A DNA stretch of 64,000 nucleotides from Pontibaca salina (GCF_016307205.1 NZ_JAEIJD010000008.1:1-64000); one strand, 5' to 3'. Counted from the first letter of the stretch, positions 1-9,047 are shown. Numbers and translations: made by a program. The notes: a model not told the origin generated them from the sequence alone.

Positions 1-80
1 TGGAGCAGGGCCTGCGTTTCGCCATCCGTGAAGGCGGTCGCACCGTCGGTGCGGGTGTCGTGTCCAAAATCATCGCGTAA
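1..80 (+). CDS. tuf: Elongation factor Tu, C-terminal end (partial)
   Basis: Only the last 25 codons lie in the window, read in the frame starting at base 3 and ending at TAA 78-80. The translation ends GAGVVSKIIA and includes REGGRTVGAGVV, the C-terminal beta-barrel end typical of bacterial EF-Tu. EF-Tu carries aminoacyl-tRNA to the ribosome as a GTP complex. Its position just before rpsJ is the usual tuf-rpsJ arrangement. The 5' part is outside the window, so a second tuf copy or an upstream fusA cannot be judged. Confidence 0.95.
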   Translation, partial: EQGLRFAIREGGRTVGAGVVSKIIA

Positions 81-87
81 CCGAAAC

Positions 88-146
88 GGGCGCGGCTTCG
101 CGCCCGCCGGGTTCGACGAGGAGCAGCGAGCGGTTCGCTGCTCCTC
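88..146 (+). other. Two adjacent intercistronic hairpins between tuf and rpsJ
   Basis: A 7-bp stem (88-94 with 99-105, loop GCTT) is followed by a perfect 12-bp stem (118-129 with 135-146, 5-base loop). Neither has a U-tract, so they are not standard intrinsic terminators. They may act as RNase processing sites, mRNA stabilisers or an attenuator separating the very high tuf output from the S10 genes. Seen in sequence; the function is inferred. Confidence 0.5.
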
Positions 147-179
147 CTATCAACTCCAAGCCCCTGAAAGGCTGAAGAC

Positions 180-494
180 ATGCAAAGCCAAAACATCCGT
201 ATCCGCCTCAAGGCGTTCGATTACCGGGTGCTGGACACCAGCACGCAGGAAATCGTCAGCACTGCAAAGCGAACCGGTGCCAGCGTTCGCGGCCCGATCC
301 CGCTGCCGAACAAGATCGAGAAATTCACCGTTCTGCGTGGTCCCCACGTTGACAAGAAATCCCGTGACCAGTTTGAGATCCGCACGCATAAGCGCTTGCT
401 GGATATCGTTGATCCGACCCCCCAGACCGTGGACGCGCTGATGAAGCTCGACCTCGCCGCTGGTGTGGACGTCGAGATCAAGCTGCAATCATAA
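180..494 (+). CDS. rpsJ: 30S ribosomal protein S10
   Basis: The 104-residue product is full length for S10 and begins [19 protein letters not shown], the conserved first beta-strand region. The loop around [26 protein letters not shown] is also conserved. S10 sits in the head of the 30S subunit and is also NusE, which joins NusB in antitermination complexes. It heads the S10 cluster and ends 18 bases before rplC. Its ATG follows CTGAAGAC, a weak ribosome-binding site. Confidence 0.97.
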   Translation: MQSQNIRIRLKAFDYRVLDTSTQEIVSTAKRTGASVRGPIPLPNKIEKFTVLRGPHVDKKSRDQFEIRTHKRLLDIVDPTPQTVDALMKLDLAAGVDVEIKLQS

Positions 495-512
495 GCGGGG
501 AGGGCAGGCAAG

Positions 513-1373
513 ATGTTGCGCTCTGGTATTATCGCAAAGAAAGTCGGCATGACACGGCTGTTCATGGAAGACGGCAAGCAGATCCCTGTTACCGTTCTTC
601 AACTCGATGGATTGCAGGTTGTCGCGCAGCGCACCGCTGAGAAAGACGGCTATACCGCCGTTCAGCTGGGTGCTGGAACCGCCCGCGTCAAGCGGACAAG
701 CAAGGCCATGCGGGGGCATTTCGCTGTCGCCAAGGTCGAGCCCAAGCGGAAAGTCGCGGAATTTCGCGTTGACCCGGAGAATATGATTGGTGTTGGTGAG
801 GAAATCACCGCTGATCACTATTTCGCCGGACAATATGTCGATGTTGCGGGCACCTCGATTGGTAAGGGCTTTGCCGGTGTCATGAAGCGGCACAATTTTG
901 GTGGGCTTCACGCCAGCCACGGGGTGTCGGTCGCGCACCGTTCGCATGGGTCCACCGGACAGTGTCAGGACCCTGGAAAGGTGTTCAAGGGCAAGAAGAT
1001 GGCCGGCCAAATGGGTGCTGTGCGGGTGACCACGCAGAACCTTGAGGTTGTGCGGACGGATTCCGAGCGCGGACTGATTATGGTCAAAGGCGCGGTACCG
1101 GGATCGAAAGGCGGCTGGGTGACAGTCAAGGATGCGGTGAAAAAGCCGTTCCCCGAAAACGCCATTCTGCCTGCGGCCCTGAAATCCGCTGCTGAAGAAG
1201 CCGCGAAAGCCGCTGAAGAAGCCGCTGCCGCCGCTGCCGCCGAAGCCGAAGCCGAAGCACAGCGGCTGGCTGAGGAGCAGGCCGCACTGGAAGCGGAACA
1301 ATTGCAAGAGGCTGAGGCCGATATCGCCGCTGAAGGTGAGAATGAGCCTGAGAAGAAGGAAGGCGAAGAATGA
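513..1373 (+). CDS. rplC: 50S ribosomal protein L3 with long Ala/Glu-rich C-terminal tail
   Basis: Residues 1-220 are a normal L3, with start [17 protein letters not shown] and the conserved [14 protein letters not shown] loop that reaches the peptidyl-transferase centre. The protein is 286 residues, against about 209 in E. coli. Residues from about 225 to the end form a low-complexity Ala/Glu/Gln tail that should be a charged single helix or coiled coil ending in acidic EKKEGEE. Such tails occur in other alphaproteobacterial L3 proteins as far as I know. The stop overlaps the rplD start (ATGA), implying coupled translation. Confidence 0.96.
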   Translation: MLRSGIIAKKVGMTRLFMEDGKQIPVTVLQLDGLQVVAQRTAEKDGYTAVQLGAGTARVKRTSKAMRGHFAVAKVEPKRKVAEFRVDPENMIGVGEEITADHYFAGQYVDVAGTSIGKGFAGVMKRHNFGGLHASHGVSVAHRSHGSTGQCQDPGKVFKGKKMAGQMGAVRVTTQNLEVVRTDSERGLIMVKGAVPGSKGGWVTVKDAVKKPFPENAILPAALKSAAEEAAKAAEEAAAAAAAEAEAEAQRLAEEQAALEAEQLQEAEADIAAEGENEPEKKEGEE

Positions 1374-1987
1374 AACTCGACGTCATCAATCTGGACGGCA
1401 GTAAGGCCGGCGATATTGAGTTGAACGCCGACCTGTTCGGCCTTGAGCCGCGCGCCGATATCCTGCACCGTGTCGTCCGCTGGCAGCGCAACAATGCGCA
1501 GCAGGGTACGCATAAGGTCAAAACTCGGTCCGAGGTCAAATATTCGACCAAGAAGATCTATCGCCAGAAAGGCACCGGCGGCGCCCGCCACGGCGCGCGT
1601 TCGGCTCCGATCTTCCGGGGCGGCGGCATCTATGGCGGACCGACGCCACGCAGCCACGGTCATGAGCTGACCAAGAAGTTCCGCAAGCTGGGCCTGCGCC
1701 ATGCGCTGAGCGCCAAGGCGAAAGCCGGCGAGCTGGTGGTGATCGATTCGGCAGATGCCGAAGGCAAAACCGCAGCCTTGGCCAAGCAGGTCAAGAATCT
1801 TGGCTGGAAGCGGGCGCTGATCATTGACGGAACCACCGTCAATGAAGGGTTCGCCAAGGCCGCCCGCAATATCGAGGGTCTGGATATCCTGCCCTCAGTG
1901 GGTGCAAACGTCTATGACATCCTCAAGCGTGACACGCTGGTGCTCACGAAGGCGGGTGTAGAAGCACTGGAGGCTCGGCTGAAATGA
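1370..1987 (+). CDS. rplD: 50S ribosomal protein L4
   Basis: The 205-residue product has the L4 signature [19 protein letters not shown] in its extended loop (about residues 60-80), which lines the peptide exit tunnel. In E. coli L4 also represses the S10 operon by binding the leader RNA; whether that happens here is unknown. The gene overlaps rplC by 4 bases and rplW by 4 bases (ATGA at both ends), so all three are probably translated by re-initiation. Confidence 0.96.
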   Translation: MKLDVINLDGSKAGDIELNADLFGLEPRADILHRVVRWQRNNAQQGTHKVKTRSEVKYSTKKIYRQKGTGGARHGARSAPIFRGGGIYGGPTPRSHGHELTKKFRKLGLRHALSAKAKAGELVVIDSADAEGKTAALAKQVKNLGWKRALIIDGTTVNEGFAKAARNIEGLDILPSVGANVYDILKRDTLVLTKAGVEALEARLK

Positions 1988-2280
1988 GCGCGAAGGCAGA
2001 ACATTACGACGTGATCCGCAAGCCGGTCATCACCGAAAAGGCCACCATGGCAAGCGAGGCCAACACGGTGGTGTTTGAAGTGGCGATCGACAGCAACAAG
2101 CCGATGATCAAAGAAGCGGTCGAGGCGTTGTTCGGTGTCAAGGTCAAGGCGGTCAATACGTCGATTACCAAGGGCAAGGCCAAGCGTTTTCGCGGCCAGC
2201 TTGGACGGCGGAACAACGTCAAGAAGGCTTATGTGACCCTGGAAGAGGGAAACACCATTGACGTCACAACCGGCCTTTAA
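1984..2280 (+). CDS. rplW: 50S ribosomal protein L23
   Basis: The 98-residue product carries the N-terminal motif [18 protein letters not shown] and the C-terminal region with [20 protein letters not shown] typical of L23. L23 lies at the tunnel exit and is the docking site for signal recognition particle and trigger factor. The SRP RNA gene is also in this window (48.7 kb). It is followed by an unusually long 154-base intercistronic region before rplB containing a strong hairpin. Confidence 0.96.
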   Translation: MSAKAEHYDVIRKPVITEKATMASEANTVVFEVAIDSNKPMIKEAVEALFGVKVKAVNTSITKGKAKRFRGQLGRRNNVKKAYVTLEEGNTIDVTTGL

Positions 2281-2297
2281 TAGGCACGGGCATCTTG

Positions 2298-2328
2298 CCA
2301 CGGCTCCGGATTCGATTCGGGGCCGTGG
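2298..2328 (+). other. Hairpin in the rplW-rplB intercistronic region
   Basis: Bases 2298-2310 pair with 2316-2328 in a 13-bp stem with two G-U pairs and a 5-base loop. No U-run follows. It sits early in the 154-base leader before rplB, while neighbouring junctions are overlaps or a few bases. A regulatory, processing or partial-termination role is possible. Seen in sequence; the role is inferred. Confidence 0.5.
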
Positions 2329-2434
2329 GTGTCAACTTGGGACCTTCGGGGCCCTTTAAGCGCGGCGGGATAAGCCCCGCCCTACACTCTGCGGGGAGAA
2401 TACCCTCGCATTTGCTAAACGGAAGACAGAAAGC

Positions 2435-3277
2435 ATGGCACTCAAGTCGTATAAACCGACGACGCCGGGCCAGCGTGGGCTGGTTCTGATCGACCGTTCG
2501 GAGCTGTGGAAAGGCCGTCCGGTCAAGACCCTCACCGAAGGGCTGACCCGGCACGGCGGACGCAACAACACCGGACGGATCACGATGCGCCGCATTGGCG
2601 GCGGCACCAAACGCCTGTATCGGATCGTCGATTTCAAGCGGAACAAACTGGATGTGCCGGCCACGGTCGAGCGCATCGAATATGACCCGAACCGGACAGC
2701 CTTTATTGCGCTGATCAAGTATGATGACGGTGAGCAGGCTTATATCCTAGCGCCGCAGCGCCTGGCCATCGGTGACAAGGTCATCGCCAGCGCCAAGGCC
2801 GATATCAAACCTGGCAACGCGATGCAGTTTTCGGGAATGCCGATCGGTACGATCGTACACAACATCGAGATGAAGCCCGGCAAAGGTGGACAGATCGCAC
2901 GTGCCGCTGGCACTTACGCCCAATTCGTTGGTCGTGACGGTGGTTACGCACAGATCCGTCTGAGCAGCGGCGAGCTGCGCTTGGTCCGTCAGGAATGCAT
3001 GGCCACCGTCGGTGCCGTGTCGAACCCTGACAACAGCAACCAAGATCAGGGTAAGGCGGGTCGCATGCGCCACAAGGGTGTTCGCCCGTCGGTGCGCGGT
3101 GTTGCCATGAACCCGATCGACCACCCGCATGGTGGTGGTGAAGGGCGGACCTCGGGTGGTCGTCATCCGGTCACGCCATGGGGTAAGCAGACCAAAGGTG
3201 CCCGCACCCGTAACAAAAACAAAGCGTCCAGCAAGCTGATTATTCGCGCGCGGTACGCCAAGAAGAAGGGACGCTGA
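2435..3277 (+). CDS. rplB: 50S ribosomal protein L2
   Basis: The 280-residue product has the full L2 length. It contains the N-terminal [17 protein letters not shown], the RNA-binding OB and SH3-like folds, and the C-terminal [18 protein letters not shown] motif, whose histidine (HPHGGG) lies near the peptidyl-transferase centre. L2 is needed for subunit association. It is separated from rplW by 154 bases with a hairpin, and is followed after 3 bases by rpsS. Confidence 0.97.
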   Translation: MALKSYKPTTPGQRGLVLIDRSELWKGRPVKTLTEGLTRHGGRNNTGRITMRRIGGGTKRLYRIVDFKRNKLDVPATVERIEYDPNRTAFIALIKYDDGEQAYILAPQRLAIGDKVIASAKADIKPGNAMQFSGMPIGTIVHNIEMKPGKGGQIARAAGTYAQFVGRDGGYAQIRLSSGELRLVRQECMATVGAVSNPDNSNQDQGKAGRMRHKGVRPSVRGVAMNPIDHPHGGGEGRTSGGRHPVTPWGKQTKGARTRNKNKASSKLIIRARYAKKKGR

Positions 3278-3280
3278 TAG

Positions 3281-3559
3281 ATGTCTCGCTCTGTTTGGAA
3301 AGGCCCTTTTGTCGACGCTTATGTGTTGAAAAAGGCCGAGGCGGCGCGCGAAAGCGGCCGTAACGAAGTCATCAAAATCTGGTCGCGCCGTTCGACGATC
3401 CTGCCGCAATTCGTTGGTCTGACATTTGGTGTCTACAACGGCAAAAAGCATGTCCCCGTCAACGTCAGCGAAGACATGATCGGTCAGAAGTTCGGTGAGT
3501 ATTCGCCGACCCGGACCTATTTTGGCCACGCGGCCGACAGAAAAGCGAAGCGGAATTAA
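3281..3559 (+). CDS. rpsS: 30S ribosomal protein S19
   Basis: The 92-residue product begins [20 protein letters not shown] and contains TIWSRRST-like and GHKLGEFSPTRTY-like stretches (here [15 protein letters not shown] and [14 protein letters not shown]). S19 sits in the 30S head and contacts S13, which is encoded at 13.3 kb. It is separated from rplB and rplV by 3 bases on each side, in the standard S10 operon order. Confidence 0.96.
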   Translation: MSRSVWKGPFVDAYVLKKAEAARESGRNEVIKIWSRRSTILPQFVGLTFGVYNGKKHVPVNVSEDMIGQKFGEYSPTRTYFGHAADRKAKRN

Positions 3560-3562
3560 GCC

Positions 3563-3943
3563 ATGAGCAAGGATAAGAATCCCCGCCGCGTGGCTGATAA
3601 CGAAGCAATGGCGAAACTGCGCATGCTTCGGACCAGCCCGCAAAAACTGAACCTGGTCGCCGCGATGATCCGTGGCAAGCGCGTCGAGCGCGCCCTGACT
3701 GATCTGATGTTTTCGAACAAGCGGGTTGCCGAGGATGTGCGCAAGTGCCTGCAGTCCGCGATTGCCAACGCCGAGAACAATCACAATCTGGACGTTGACG
3801 AACTGATCGTTGCCGAAGCCTATGTCGGCAAGAATCTGACGCTGAAGCGTGGTCGCCCGCGGGCGCGGGGACGGTTCGGGAAGATCGTCAAGCCGTTCTC
3901 GGAACTGACAATCAAGGTTCGCCAAGTTGAGGAGCAAATCTGA
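3563..3943 (+). CDS. rplV: 50S ribosomal protein L22
   Basis: The 126-residue product has the L22 core from about residue 15, including [17 protein letters not shown] and the tunnel hairpin loop with [15 protein letters not shown] near the C-terminus. L22 with L4 forms the exit-tunnel constriction. The N-terminus is somewhat extended ([20 protein letters not shown]). The stop TGA shares its last base with the rpsC ATG (TGATG), so translation is coupled. Confidence 0.96.
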   Translation: MSKDKNPRRVADNEAMAKLRMLRTSPQKLNLVAAMIRGKRVERALTDLMFSNKRVAEDVRKCLQSAIANAENNHNLDVDELIVAEAYVGKNLTLKRGRPRARGRFGKIVKPFSELTIKVRQVEEQI

Positions 3944-4653
3944 TGGGTAACAAAGTCAATCCAATCGGTATGCGTCTTCAGGTGAACCGCACCTGGGATA
4001 GCCGCTGGTATGCCGACACCAAAGACTATGGCGATCTGCTGCTGGAAGACCTGAAGATTCGTGATTTCATCAATCACGAGTGCAAACAGGCCGGCGTCAG
4101 CCGCGTGGTCATCGAGCGTCCGCACAAAAAGTGCCGCGTAACGATCCACACCGCGCGCCCCGGCGTCATCATCGGCAAGAAGGGCGCAGATATCGAAACG
4201 CTGCGCAAGAAAATTGCCAATATGACCGACAGCGAGCTGCACCTGAACATTGTTGAGGTGCGCAAGCCGGAACTGGACGCTGCCCTGGTGGGCGAGTCGA
4301 TTGCCCAGCAGCTGGAGCGTCGGGTTTCCTTCCGCCGTGCCATGAAGCGGGCGGTTCAGAACGCCATGCGTATGGGCGCGCTGGGGATCCGGGTTAATCT
4401 GGCTGGCCGTCTTGGCGGTGCTGAGATCGCGCGGACCGAATGGTATCGTGAGGGTCGGGTGCCGCTGCACACATTGCGTGCCGATATCGATTACGCGCAT
4501 GTCGAGGCCCATACGGCCTATGGCATCATCGGGATCAAGACCTGGATCTTCAAAGGCGAGATCATGGAACACGATCCCTCGGCGCGCGATCGGAAAGCAC
4601 AGGAACTCCAGGATGGCCCTGCACCCCGCGGTGCCGGTGGCGGCCGTCGGTAA
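3943..4653 (+). CDS. rpsC: 30S ribosomal protein S3
   Basis: The 236-residue product starts [12 protein letters not shown] and has an N-terminal KH domain with the GXXG-type loop [18 protein letters not shown] (about residues 68-86). The C-terminal S3 domain includes [21 protein letters not shown]-like sequence. S3 lines the mRNA entry channel with S4 and S5 and has helicase activity there. It overlaps rplV by one base and precedes rplP by 12 bases. Confidence 0.97.
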   Translation: MGNKVNPIGMRLQVNRTWDSRWYADTKDYGDLLLEDLKIRDFINHECKQAGVSRVVIERPHKKCRVTIHTARPGVIIGKKGADIETLRKKIANMTDSELHLNIVEVRKPELDAALVGESIAQQLERRVSFRRAMKRAVQNAMRMGALGIRVNLAGRLGGAEIARTEWYREGRVPLHTLRADIDYAHVEAHTAYGIIGIKTWIFKGEIMEHDPSARDRKAQELQDGPAPRGAGGGRR

Positions 4654-4665
4654 GGAGACAGAACG

Positions 4666-5079
4666 ATGCTTCAACCAAAACGTACGAAATTCCGCAAACA
4701 GCACAAAGGCCGTATTCACGGCCTGGCTAAGGGCGGCAGCGATCTGAACTTTGGCACCTATGGGCTGAAGGCGCTCCAGCCCGAGCGGGTGACAGCACGG
4801 CAGATCGAGGCGGCCCGCCGCGCGATGACCCGTCACATGAAACGCCAAGGCCGCGTGTGGATCCGGATCTTCCCGGATGTTCCAGTGACCTCGAAACCGA
4901 CCGAAGTTCGGATGGGCAAGGGGAAGGGGTCGGTCGACTTCTGGGCCTGCCGGATCAAGCCCGGTCGCATCATGTTCGAAATTGACGGCGTGGATGAAGA
5001 CACCGCCCGTGAAGCGCTTCGACTGGCGGCGATGAAACTACCGATCAAAACGCGGGTCGTAATTCGCGAAGATTGGTAA
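4666..5079 (+). CDS. rplP: 50S ribosomal protein L16
   Basis: The 137-residue product begins [21 protein letters not shown] and contains [19 protein letters not shown], both hallmarks of L16. L16 organises the A-site and binds 5S rRNA surroundings late in 50S assembly. In E. coli it is directly followed by rpmC. Here a strong intrinsic terminator and an antisense gene follow, so rplP is the last gene of the first transcription unit. Confidence 0.97.
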   Translation: MLQPKRTKFRKQHKGRIHGLAKGGSDLNFGTYGLKALQPERVTARQIEAARRAMTRHMKRQGRVWIRIFPDVPVTSKPTEVRMGKGKGSVDFWACRIKPGRIMFEIDGVDEDTAREALRLAAMKLPIKTRVVIREDW

Positions 5080-5117
5080 GCCAAAGCGGAAGGGGGTCAC
5101 CCCGTCCCACGAGATCC

Positions 5118-5159
5118 AGCGCTCCCATCGACATTGTCGGTGGGAGCGTTGCTTTTTTT
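5118..5159 (+). terminator. Rho-independent terminator after rplP
   Basis: A stem of 12 bp with one G-U pair (5120-5131 with 5137-5148, extendable by 2 bp) and a 5-base loop is followed after 4 bases by seven T residues (5153-5159). This has the shape of a strong intrinsic terminator and would end the tuf/S10 transcript before the rest of the cluster. On the minus strand it also lies just past the stop of the gene at 5166-5801 but without a comparable U-run. Confidence 0.85.
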
Positions 5160-5165
5160 GGCCGA

Positions 5166-5801
5166 TCATTCGGCCGTACTCTCCACGATCGCCAAGCCGA
5201 GATTGCCGATGACGGTATCGCGACCGAATTTACGGTGTTTCAATAGACCATTGACGATATAGAGATCATCGACCGTGTAGCGGTCCGAGACACCGTCTTC
5301 ACGTCGAACAAAAATCGCGGCGGTTGTCCGAGTGGAATCGGTAGGTTCTTCGAGGCGAAAGAACGAAGGATCGGCGTTTTCGGCCAATGCTCGCATCGTC
5401 AGCAGGACCGCATTGTAATCCGTAATTCGATCATCGCGAAAATGGCAGTAGCCTTCGGCGCCGCCAGCTCCGACAGCAACAACCGCGCCGATGACGATGC
5501 CGATCGGATTTGTCAGAGCCGCCCCAACCGTGGCTAATCCAGCGCCCGTCAAGAACGCGAGAGTTCCGGCCGTAGAACCTACGGCAGCCGAGGAACCCAG
5601 CATCGTTGTTCCGGTCACCGCATTGGTGAGCGTGTAATAGCCATAAGCCTTGGTTGCCAGATCGGATGTTGCGGTGCCAAGACTGGCAGCGTTCTTGCCG
5701 CTGAGCAGCGCGCTCAGCCGATAGTCGCAAAAATCAGCAGAAGCTTGCGTTGCGAGCGCCTGTGCTGCGAAAAGAAAGCAGGCAAGTGTTCTTTTCATCA
5801 A
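5166..5801 (-). CDS. Hypothetical exported glycine-rich protein inside the ribosomal cluster
   Basis: I do not recognise the family. The 211-residue product has a signal peptide (MMKRTLACFLFAAQALATQ, likely cut after ASA near residue 22). A long Gly/Ala/Thr-rich hydrophobic stretch follows (about 80-118: FLTGAGLATVGAALTNPIG then IVIGAVVAVGAGGAEG), resembling a glycine-zipper membrane region. The C-terminal half is polar (RDDRITDYNAVLL, RREDGVSDRYTVDDLYIVNG). Two cysteines of the mature part (FCDY and YCHF) could form a disulfide in the periplasm. It lies antisense between rplP and rpmC. The frame is continuous, with stop TGA complement near 5166. Two adjacent ATG codons make the exact start uncertain by one residue. 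Confidence 0.75.
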   Translation of the reverse strand: MMKRTLACFLFAAQALATQASADFCDYRLSALLSGKNAASLGTATSDLATKAYGYYTLTNAVTGTTMLGSSAAVGSTAGTLAFLTGAGLATVGAALTNPIGIVIGAVVAVGAGGAEGYCHFRDDRITDYNAVLLTMRALAENADPSFFRLEEPTDSTRTTAAIFVRREDGVSDRYTVDDLYIVNGLLKHRKFGRDTVIGNLGLAIVESTAE

Positions 5802-5897
5802 TCGAAATTCCGTGTATGTAATTTCACCGGTTGGGCCGAACTACCTTATAAGCGGGTGACGGGCGAGGGACTCGCGGGCGTGTGCGCAACAATACGC

Positions 5898-5926
5898 TTG
5901 CCATCGCGCGGCGGTGCCCATATAGG
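5898..5926 (+). promoter_or_regulatory. Candidate sigma-70 promoter before rpmC
   Basis: TTGCCA (5898-5903), a 17-base spacer and TATAGG (5921-5926) match the housekeeping promoter pattern. It lies about 75 bases before the rpmC ATG and after the rplP terminator and the antisense gene, where a new promoter is needed to express the rpmC-rpmD segment. Seen by eye only. Confidence 0.55.
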
Positions 5927-6003
5927 GCGGACTTCTAACCCAATCCACGGGAATCAGGGTGACGTCTTGCGCGGCTCTCCCGTGATGTTGAAAGGAACCG
6001 GCG

Positions 6004-6207
6004 ATGAACGCCAAAGAATTGCACGACAAGACGCCGGACCAGCTTCATGAAGAGCTGGCGAAGCTGAAGAAAGAAGGCTTCAACCTGCGATTTCAACAGG
6101 CCACCGGCCAGTTGGAAAATCCGGCGAGAATCCGCGTTGCGCGTCGCAACGCCGCACGGGTCAAAACCGTGCTGAACCAGAAAGCCGCGCAAGCGGCAGC
6201 AGAATAA
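6004..6207 (+). CDS. rpmC: 50S ribosomal protein L29
   Basis: The 67-residue product has the two-helix L29 form [21 protein letters not shown] and the conserved [19 protein letters not shown] near the end. L29 sits by L23 at the tunnel exit. A clear ribosome-binding site AAAGGAA precedes the ATG. It is the first gene after the 924-base interruption of the ribosomal cluster and is followed after 13 bases by rpsQ. Confidence 0.95.
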   Translation: MNAKELHDKTPDQLHEELAKLKKEGFNLRFQQATGQLENPARIRVARRNAARVKTVLNQKAAQAAAE

Positions 6208-6220
6208 CGGAGTCTGACAG

Positions 6221-6451
6221 ATGCCCAAACGTATTCTTCAAGGCACCGTGACATCGGACAAGAACAAGCAAACTGTAACTGTTCTGGTTGAGCGCCGCTT
6301 TAAGCACCCACTGATGGAAAAGACCATCCGGAAATCCAAGAAGTACCGCGCTCACGATGAGGCCGACAAGTACAAGATTGGCGATATCGTCCGCATCATT
6401 GAGTGCGCGCCGAAATCAAAAACGAAACGCTGGGAGGTGCTGGAGGCGTAA
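6221..6451 (+). CDS. rpsQ: 30S ribosomal protein S17
   Basis: The 76-residue product carries the OB-fold S17 pattern: [21 protein letters not shown], then [23 protein letters not shown] and a short [13 protein letters not shown] end. S17 is a primary 16S rRNA binder in the 30S body. A 71-base spacer containing a weak stem of CTGGGG with CCCCA follows before rplN. Confidence 0.95.
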   Translation: MPKRILQGTVTSDKNKQTVTVLVERRFKHPLMEKTIRKSKKYRAHDEADKYKIGDIVRIIECAPKSKTKRWEVLEA

Positions 6452-6522
6452 GCCGAAGCACTTTCCGGTTTAAACGAAACCCTGGGGCGTAAAATAAGTC
6501 CCCAAAGGTCGGGAGAAACCAC

Positions 6523-6891
6523 ATGATCCAGATGCAGACCAATCTGGATGTTGCTGATAATAGCGGCGCCCGCCGCGTTCAGTGCATCAAGGTTCTGGGT
6601 GGTTCCAAGCGTAGATACGCATCCGTGGGCGACATCATCGTCGTCTCGGTCAAGGAAGCCATCCCACGCGGACGCGTGAAAAAAGGCGACGTGCGCAAGG
6701 CGGTCGTCGTACGCGTCGCAAAGGAAGTTCGCCGTGAAGACGGCTCTGCGATCCGCTTTGATCGCAACGCCGCCGTGATCCTCAACAACAATAACGAGCC
6801 GATCGGCACCCGTATCTTCGGGCCGGTGGTGCGTGAGTTGCGCGCAAAGAACTTCATGAAAATCATCTCGCTTGCTCCGGAGGTGCTGTAA
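6523..6891 (+). CDS. rplN: 50S ribosomal protein L14
   Basis: The 122-residue product begins [27 protein letters not shown], the defining L14 N-terminus, and contains [26 protein letters not shown]14 is at the intersubunit bridge B8 and binds the silencing factor RsfS. It has a GGGAG ribosome-binding site upstream and ends 2 bases before rplX. Confidence 0.97.
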   Translation: MIQMQTNLDVADNSGARRVQCIKVLGGSKRRYASVGDIIVVSVKEAIPRGRVKKGDVRKAVVVRVAKEVRREDGSAIRFDRNAAVILNNNNEPIGTRIFGPVVRELRAKNFMKIISLAPEVL

Positions 6892-6893
6892 CC

Positions 6894-7205
6894 ATGGCTG
6901 CGAAACTCCGCAAAGGCGACAAGGTCGTCGTGCTGGCCGGCAAGGACAAGGGTAAGGAAGGCACGATTACTTCTGTCAATCCCTCGTCCGGCAAGGCTAT
7001 TGTCGATGGCATCAATATGGCCATTCGCGCAACCCGCCAAAGCCAGACCAGCCAAGGTGGACGCATCCCCAAGGCGATGCCGATCCAGCTGAGCAATCTT
7101 GCGCTGCTTGATGCCAATGGAAAACCCACCCGTGTGGGCTTCAAGATCGACGGCGACAAGAAAGTGCGCGTTGCAAAAACCACGGGGGACGTGATCGATG
7201 CTTGA
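6894..7205 (+). CDS. rplX: 50S ribosomal protein L24
   Basis: The 103-residue product shows the KOW motif at the N-terminus ([20 protein letters not shown], about residues 4-23) and the L24 region [22 protein letters not shown]24 is an assembly initiator of the 50S subunit. Its last codons overlap the start of rplE by 8 bases, a longer overlap than elsewhere in the cluster. Confidence 0.96.
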   Translation: MAAKLRKGDKVVVLAGKDKGKEGTITSVNPSSGKAIVDGINMAIRATRQSQTSQGGRIPKAMPIQLSNLALLDANGKPTRVGFKIDGDKKVRVAKTTGDVIDA

Positions 7206-7761
7206 CACTGCTACCTACACCCCACGTCTGAAGACCGACTTCCGCACGCGCATTGCACCGGCGCTGAAGGAAGAGTTCGGTTACAAGAACGACATGCAAA
7301 TTCCGCGGCTGGACAAGATTGTCCTGAACATCGGCTGTGGTGCCGAGGCTGTGCGTGACAGCAAAAAGGCCAAATCGGCGCAGGACGATTTGAGCGTGAT
7401 CGCCGGTCAGCATGCTGTCGTCACCAAGGCGAAGAAGTCCATCGCCGGTTTCCGCGTACGTGAGGAAATGCCACTGGGCGCCAAGGTGACCCTGCGCGGC
7501 GACCGCATGTACGAGTTCCTGGATCGTTTGATTACCATTGCCCTGCCTCGTGTCCGTGACTTTCGCGGCGTGCCGGGTAAGTCGTTCGATGGCCGTGGCA
7601 ACTACGCCATGGGTCTGAAGGAGCACATCGTGTTTCCCGAGATCGATTTCGACAAGGTCGATGAGACCTGGGGGATGGACATCGTCATCGCCACCACGGC
7701 GGAGACCGACGCTGAAGCCAAGGCGCTGTTGAAGCATTTCAACATGCCCTTCAATTCATAA
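7198..7761 (+). CDS. rplE: 50S ribosomal protein L5
   Basis: The 187-residue product has the L5 motifs [40 protein letters not shown] (read in two conserved blocks) and [21 protein letters not shown]5 holds 5S rRNA together with L18 and contacts P-site tRNA. The ATG lies inside rplX. I keep this start because it gives the usual N-terminus and length. Confidence 0.96.
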   Translation: MLDTATYTPRLKTDFRTRIAPALKEEFGYKNDMQIPRLDKIVLNIGCGAEAVRDSKKAKSAQDDLSVIAGQHAVVTKAKKSIAGFRVREEMPLGAKVTLRGDRMYEFLDRLITIALPRVRDFRGVPGKSFDGRGNYAMGLKEHIVFPEIDFDKVDETWGMDIVIATTAETDAEAKALLKHFNMPFNS

Positions 7762-7779
7762 GCGCGGGAAGGATTAGAT

Positions 7780-8085
7780 ATGGCTAAGAAATCAATGATC
7801 GAGCGCCAGAAAAAGCGCGAGGCACTGGTCAAGAAATACGCCGCCAAGCGCGCCGCGCTAAAAGAAATCGCGAACGACGAGAGCAAGCCGATGGAAGAGC
7901 GGTTCAAGGCGCGCCTTGATCTGGCGAAGCTGCCGCGCAACAGCTCCCCAGTGCGGTTGCACAATCGCTGCCAGCTGACGGGGCGTCCACACGCTTATTA
8001 TCGTAAGCTGAAAGTTTCGCGGATCGCGCTGCGCGATCTGGGTTCGGCCGGGCAGATCCCCGGTCTGGTTAAATCGAGCTGGTAA
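7780..8085 (+). CDS. rpsN: 30S ribosomal protein S14 (zinc-independent long form)
   Basis: The 101-residue product is the long C-minus form. It has [20 protein letters not shown] at the N-terminus and [21 protein letters not shown] near the end, but only one of the four zinc-ligand cysteines of the short form. It therefore should not need zinc. S14 is in the 30S head. A GGGAAGGA ribosome-binding site precedes the start. Confidence 0.96.
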   Translation: MAKKSMIERQKKREALVKKYAAKRAALKEIANDESKPMEERFKARLDLAKLPRNSSPVRLHNRCQLTGRPHAYYRKLKVSRIALRDLGSAGQIPGLVKSSW

Positions 8086-8098
8086 GGGAGAGAAAGTC

Positions 8099-8491
8099 AT
8101 GAACGATCCTATCGCAGACATGCTCACCCGTATCCGCAACGCTCACATGCGTGGGAAGTCGACGGTGATCACACCGGCGTCAAAACTGCGCGGTTGGGTT
8201 CTGGATGTACTGGCCGACGAGGGCTATATCCGGGGTTATGAAAGCGTCACAGGGCCCGACGGCCATCCGGCGCTGGAAATCAGTCTGAAATATTACGATG
8301 GCGCGCCTGTCATTCGCGAATTGAAGCGGGTCAGCAAGCCCGGTCGCCGCGTTTACATGGGCGTCAAGGATGTTCCCAGTGTTCGTCAGGGACTGGGTGT
8401 GTCGATTGTCTCGACCTCGAAAGGGGTGATGTCGGATGCAAGTGCACGCAGCCAAAACGTTGGCGGCGAAGTGCTTTGCACCGTATTCTAA
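8099..8491 (+). CDS. rpsH: 30S ribosomal protein S8
   Basis: The 130-residue product begins [20 protein letters not shown] and ends with the S8 block [20 protein letters not shown] plus [12 protein letters not shown]8 binds helix 21 of 16S rRNA and, in E. coli, represses the spc operon by binding near rplE. The GGGAGAGAAAG stretch before the ATG is a good ribosome-binding site. Confidence 0.97.
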   Translation: MNDPIADMLTRIRNAHMRGKSTVITPASKLRGWVLDVLADEGYIRGYESVTGPDGHPALEISLKYYDGAPVIRELKRVSKPGRRVYMGVKDVPSVRQGLGVSIVSTSKGVMSDASARSQNVGGEVLCTVF

Positions 8492-8501
8492 GGAGGGTCT
8501 G

Positions 8502-9035
8502 ATGTCTCGTATTGGAAAAAAACCGGTCGAGCTGCCCAGCGGTGTTTCGGCATCGGTGTCAGGCCAGACCGTCGAGGTGAAGGGCCCCAAGGGCACCCGC
8601 TCCTTCAGCGCAACAGATGACGTTACGATCGCGGTTGAGGACAATGTCATCACCGTAACGCCGCGCGGGAAGTCAAAGCGCGCACGTCAGCAGTGGGGCA
8701 TGAGCCGCACGATGATCGCCAACTTGGTGACCGGCGTCACCGCCGGTTTCAAGCGCGAGCTGGAAATCCAGGGCGTTGGTTATCGTGCTCAAATGCAAGG
8801 CAATACGCTGAAGCTGAGCCTTGGCATGTCGCATGACGTTGACTTCATCGCGCCCGATGATGTTACCGTGGCTGCACCAAAGCAGACCGAGCTTGTCGTG
8901 GAAGGCATCAACGAACAGCATGTCGGACAGGTCGCGGCGAACATTCGCGCTTGGCGCGAGCCTGAGCCCTATAAGGGCAAGGGCATTCGTTATAAGGATG
9001 AGTTCATCTTCCGTAAGGAAGGCAAGAAGAAGTAA
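8502..9035 (+). CDS. rplF: 50S ribosomal protein L6
   Basis: With the ATG at 8502 the product has 177 residues and the classical start [15 protein letters not shown]. This ATG has a strong AGGAGG ribosome-binding site at 8491-8496, overlapping the rpsH stop, which decides against an in-frame upstream ATG at 8436. The C-terminal L6 signature [19 protein letters not shown] is present. L6 lies near the factor-binding site and stabilises the 50S stalk base. Confidence 0.97.
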   Translation: MSRIGKKPVELPSGVSASVSGQTVEVKGPKGTRSFSATDDVTIAVEDNVITVTPRGKSKRARQQWGMSRTMIANLVTGVTAGFKRELEIQGVGYRAQMQGNTLKLSLGMSHDVDFIAPDDVTVAAPKQTELVVEGINEQHVGQVAANIRAWREPEPYKGKGIRYKDEFIFRKEGKKK

Positions 9036-9047
9036 GGACGCAAGACA

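Noticed and set aside
1180-1330. GAAGCCGCn-type DNA repeat in rplC
   Set aside because: It is explained by the coding of the Ala/Glu-rich protein tail and is not an independent DNA repeat.
2747-3937. Long minus-strand open frame (396 codons) across rplB, rpsS and rplV
   Set aside because: It is the GC-rich mirror of three certain ribosomal-protein genes, with no ribosome-binding site or recognisable domain.
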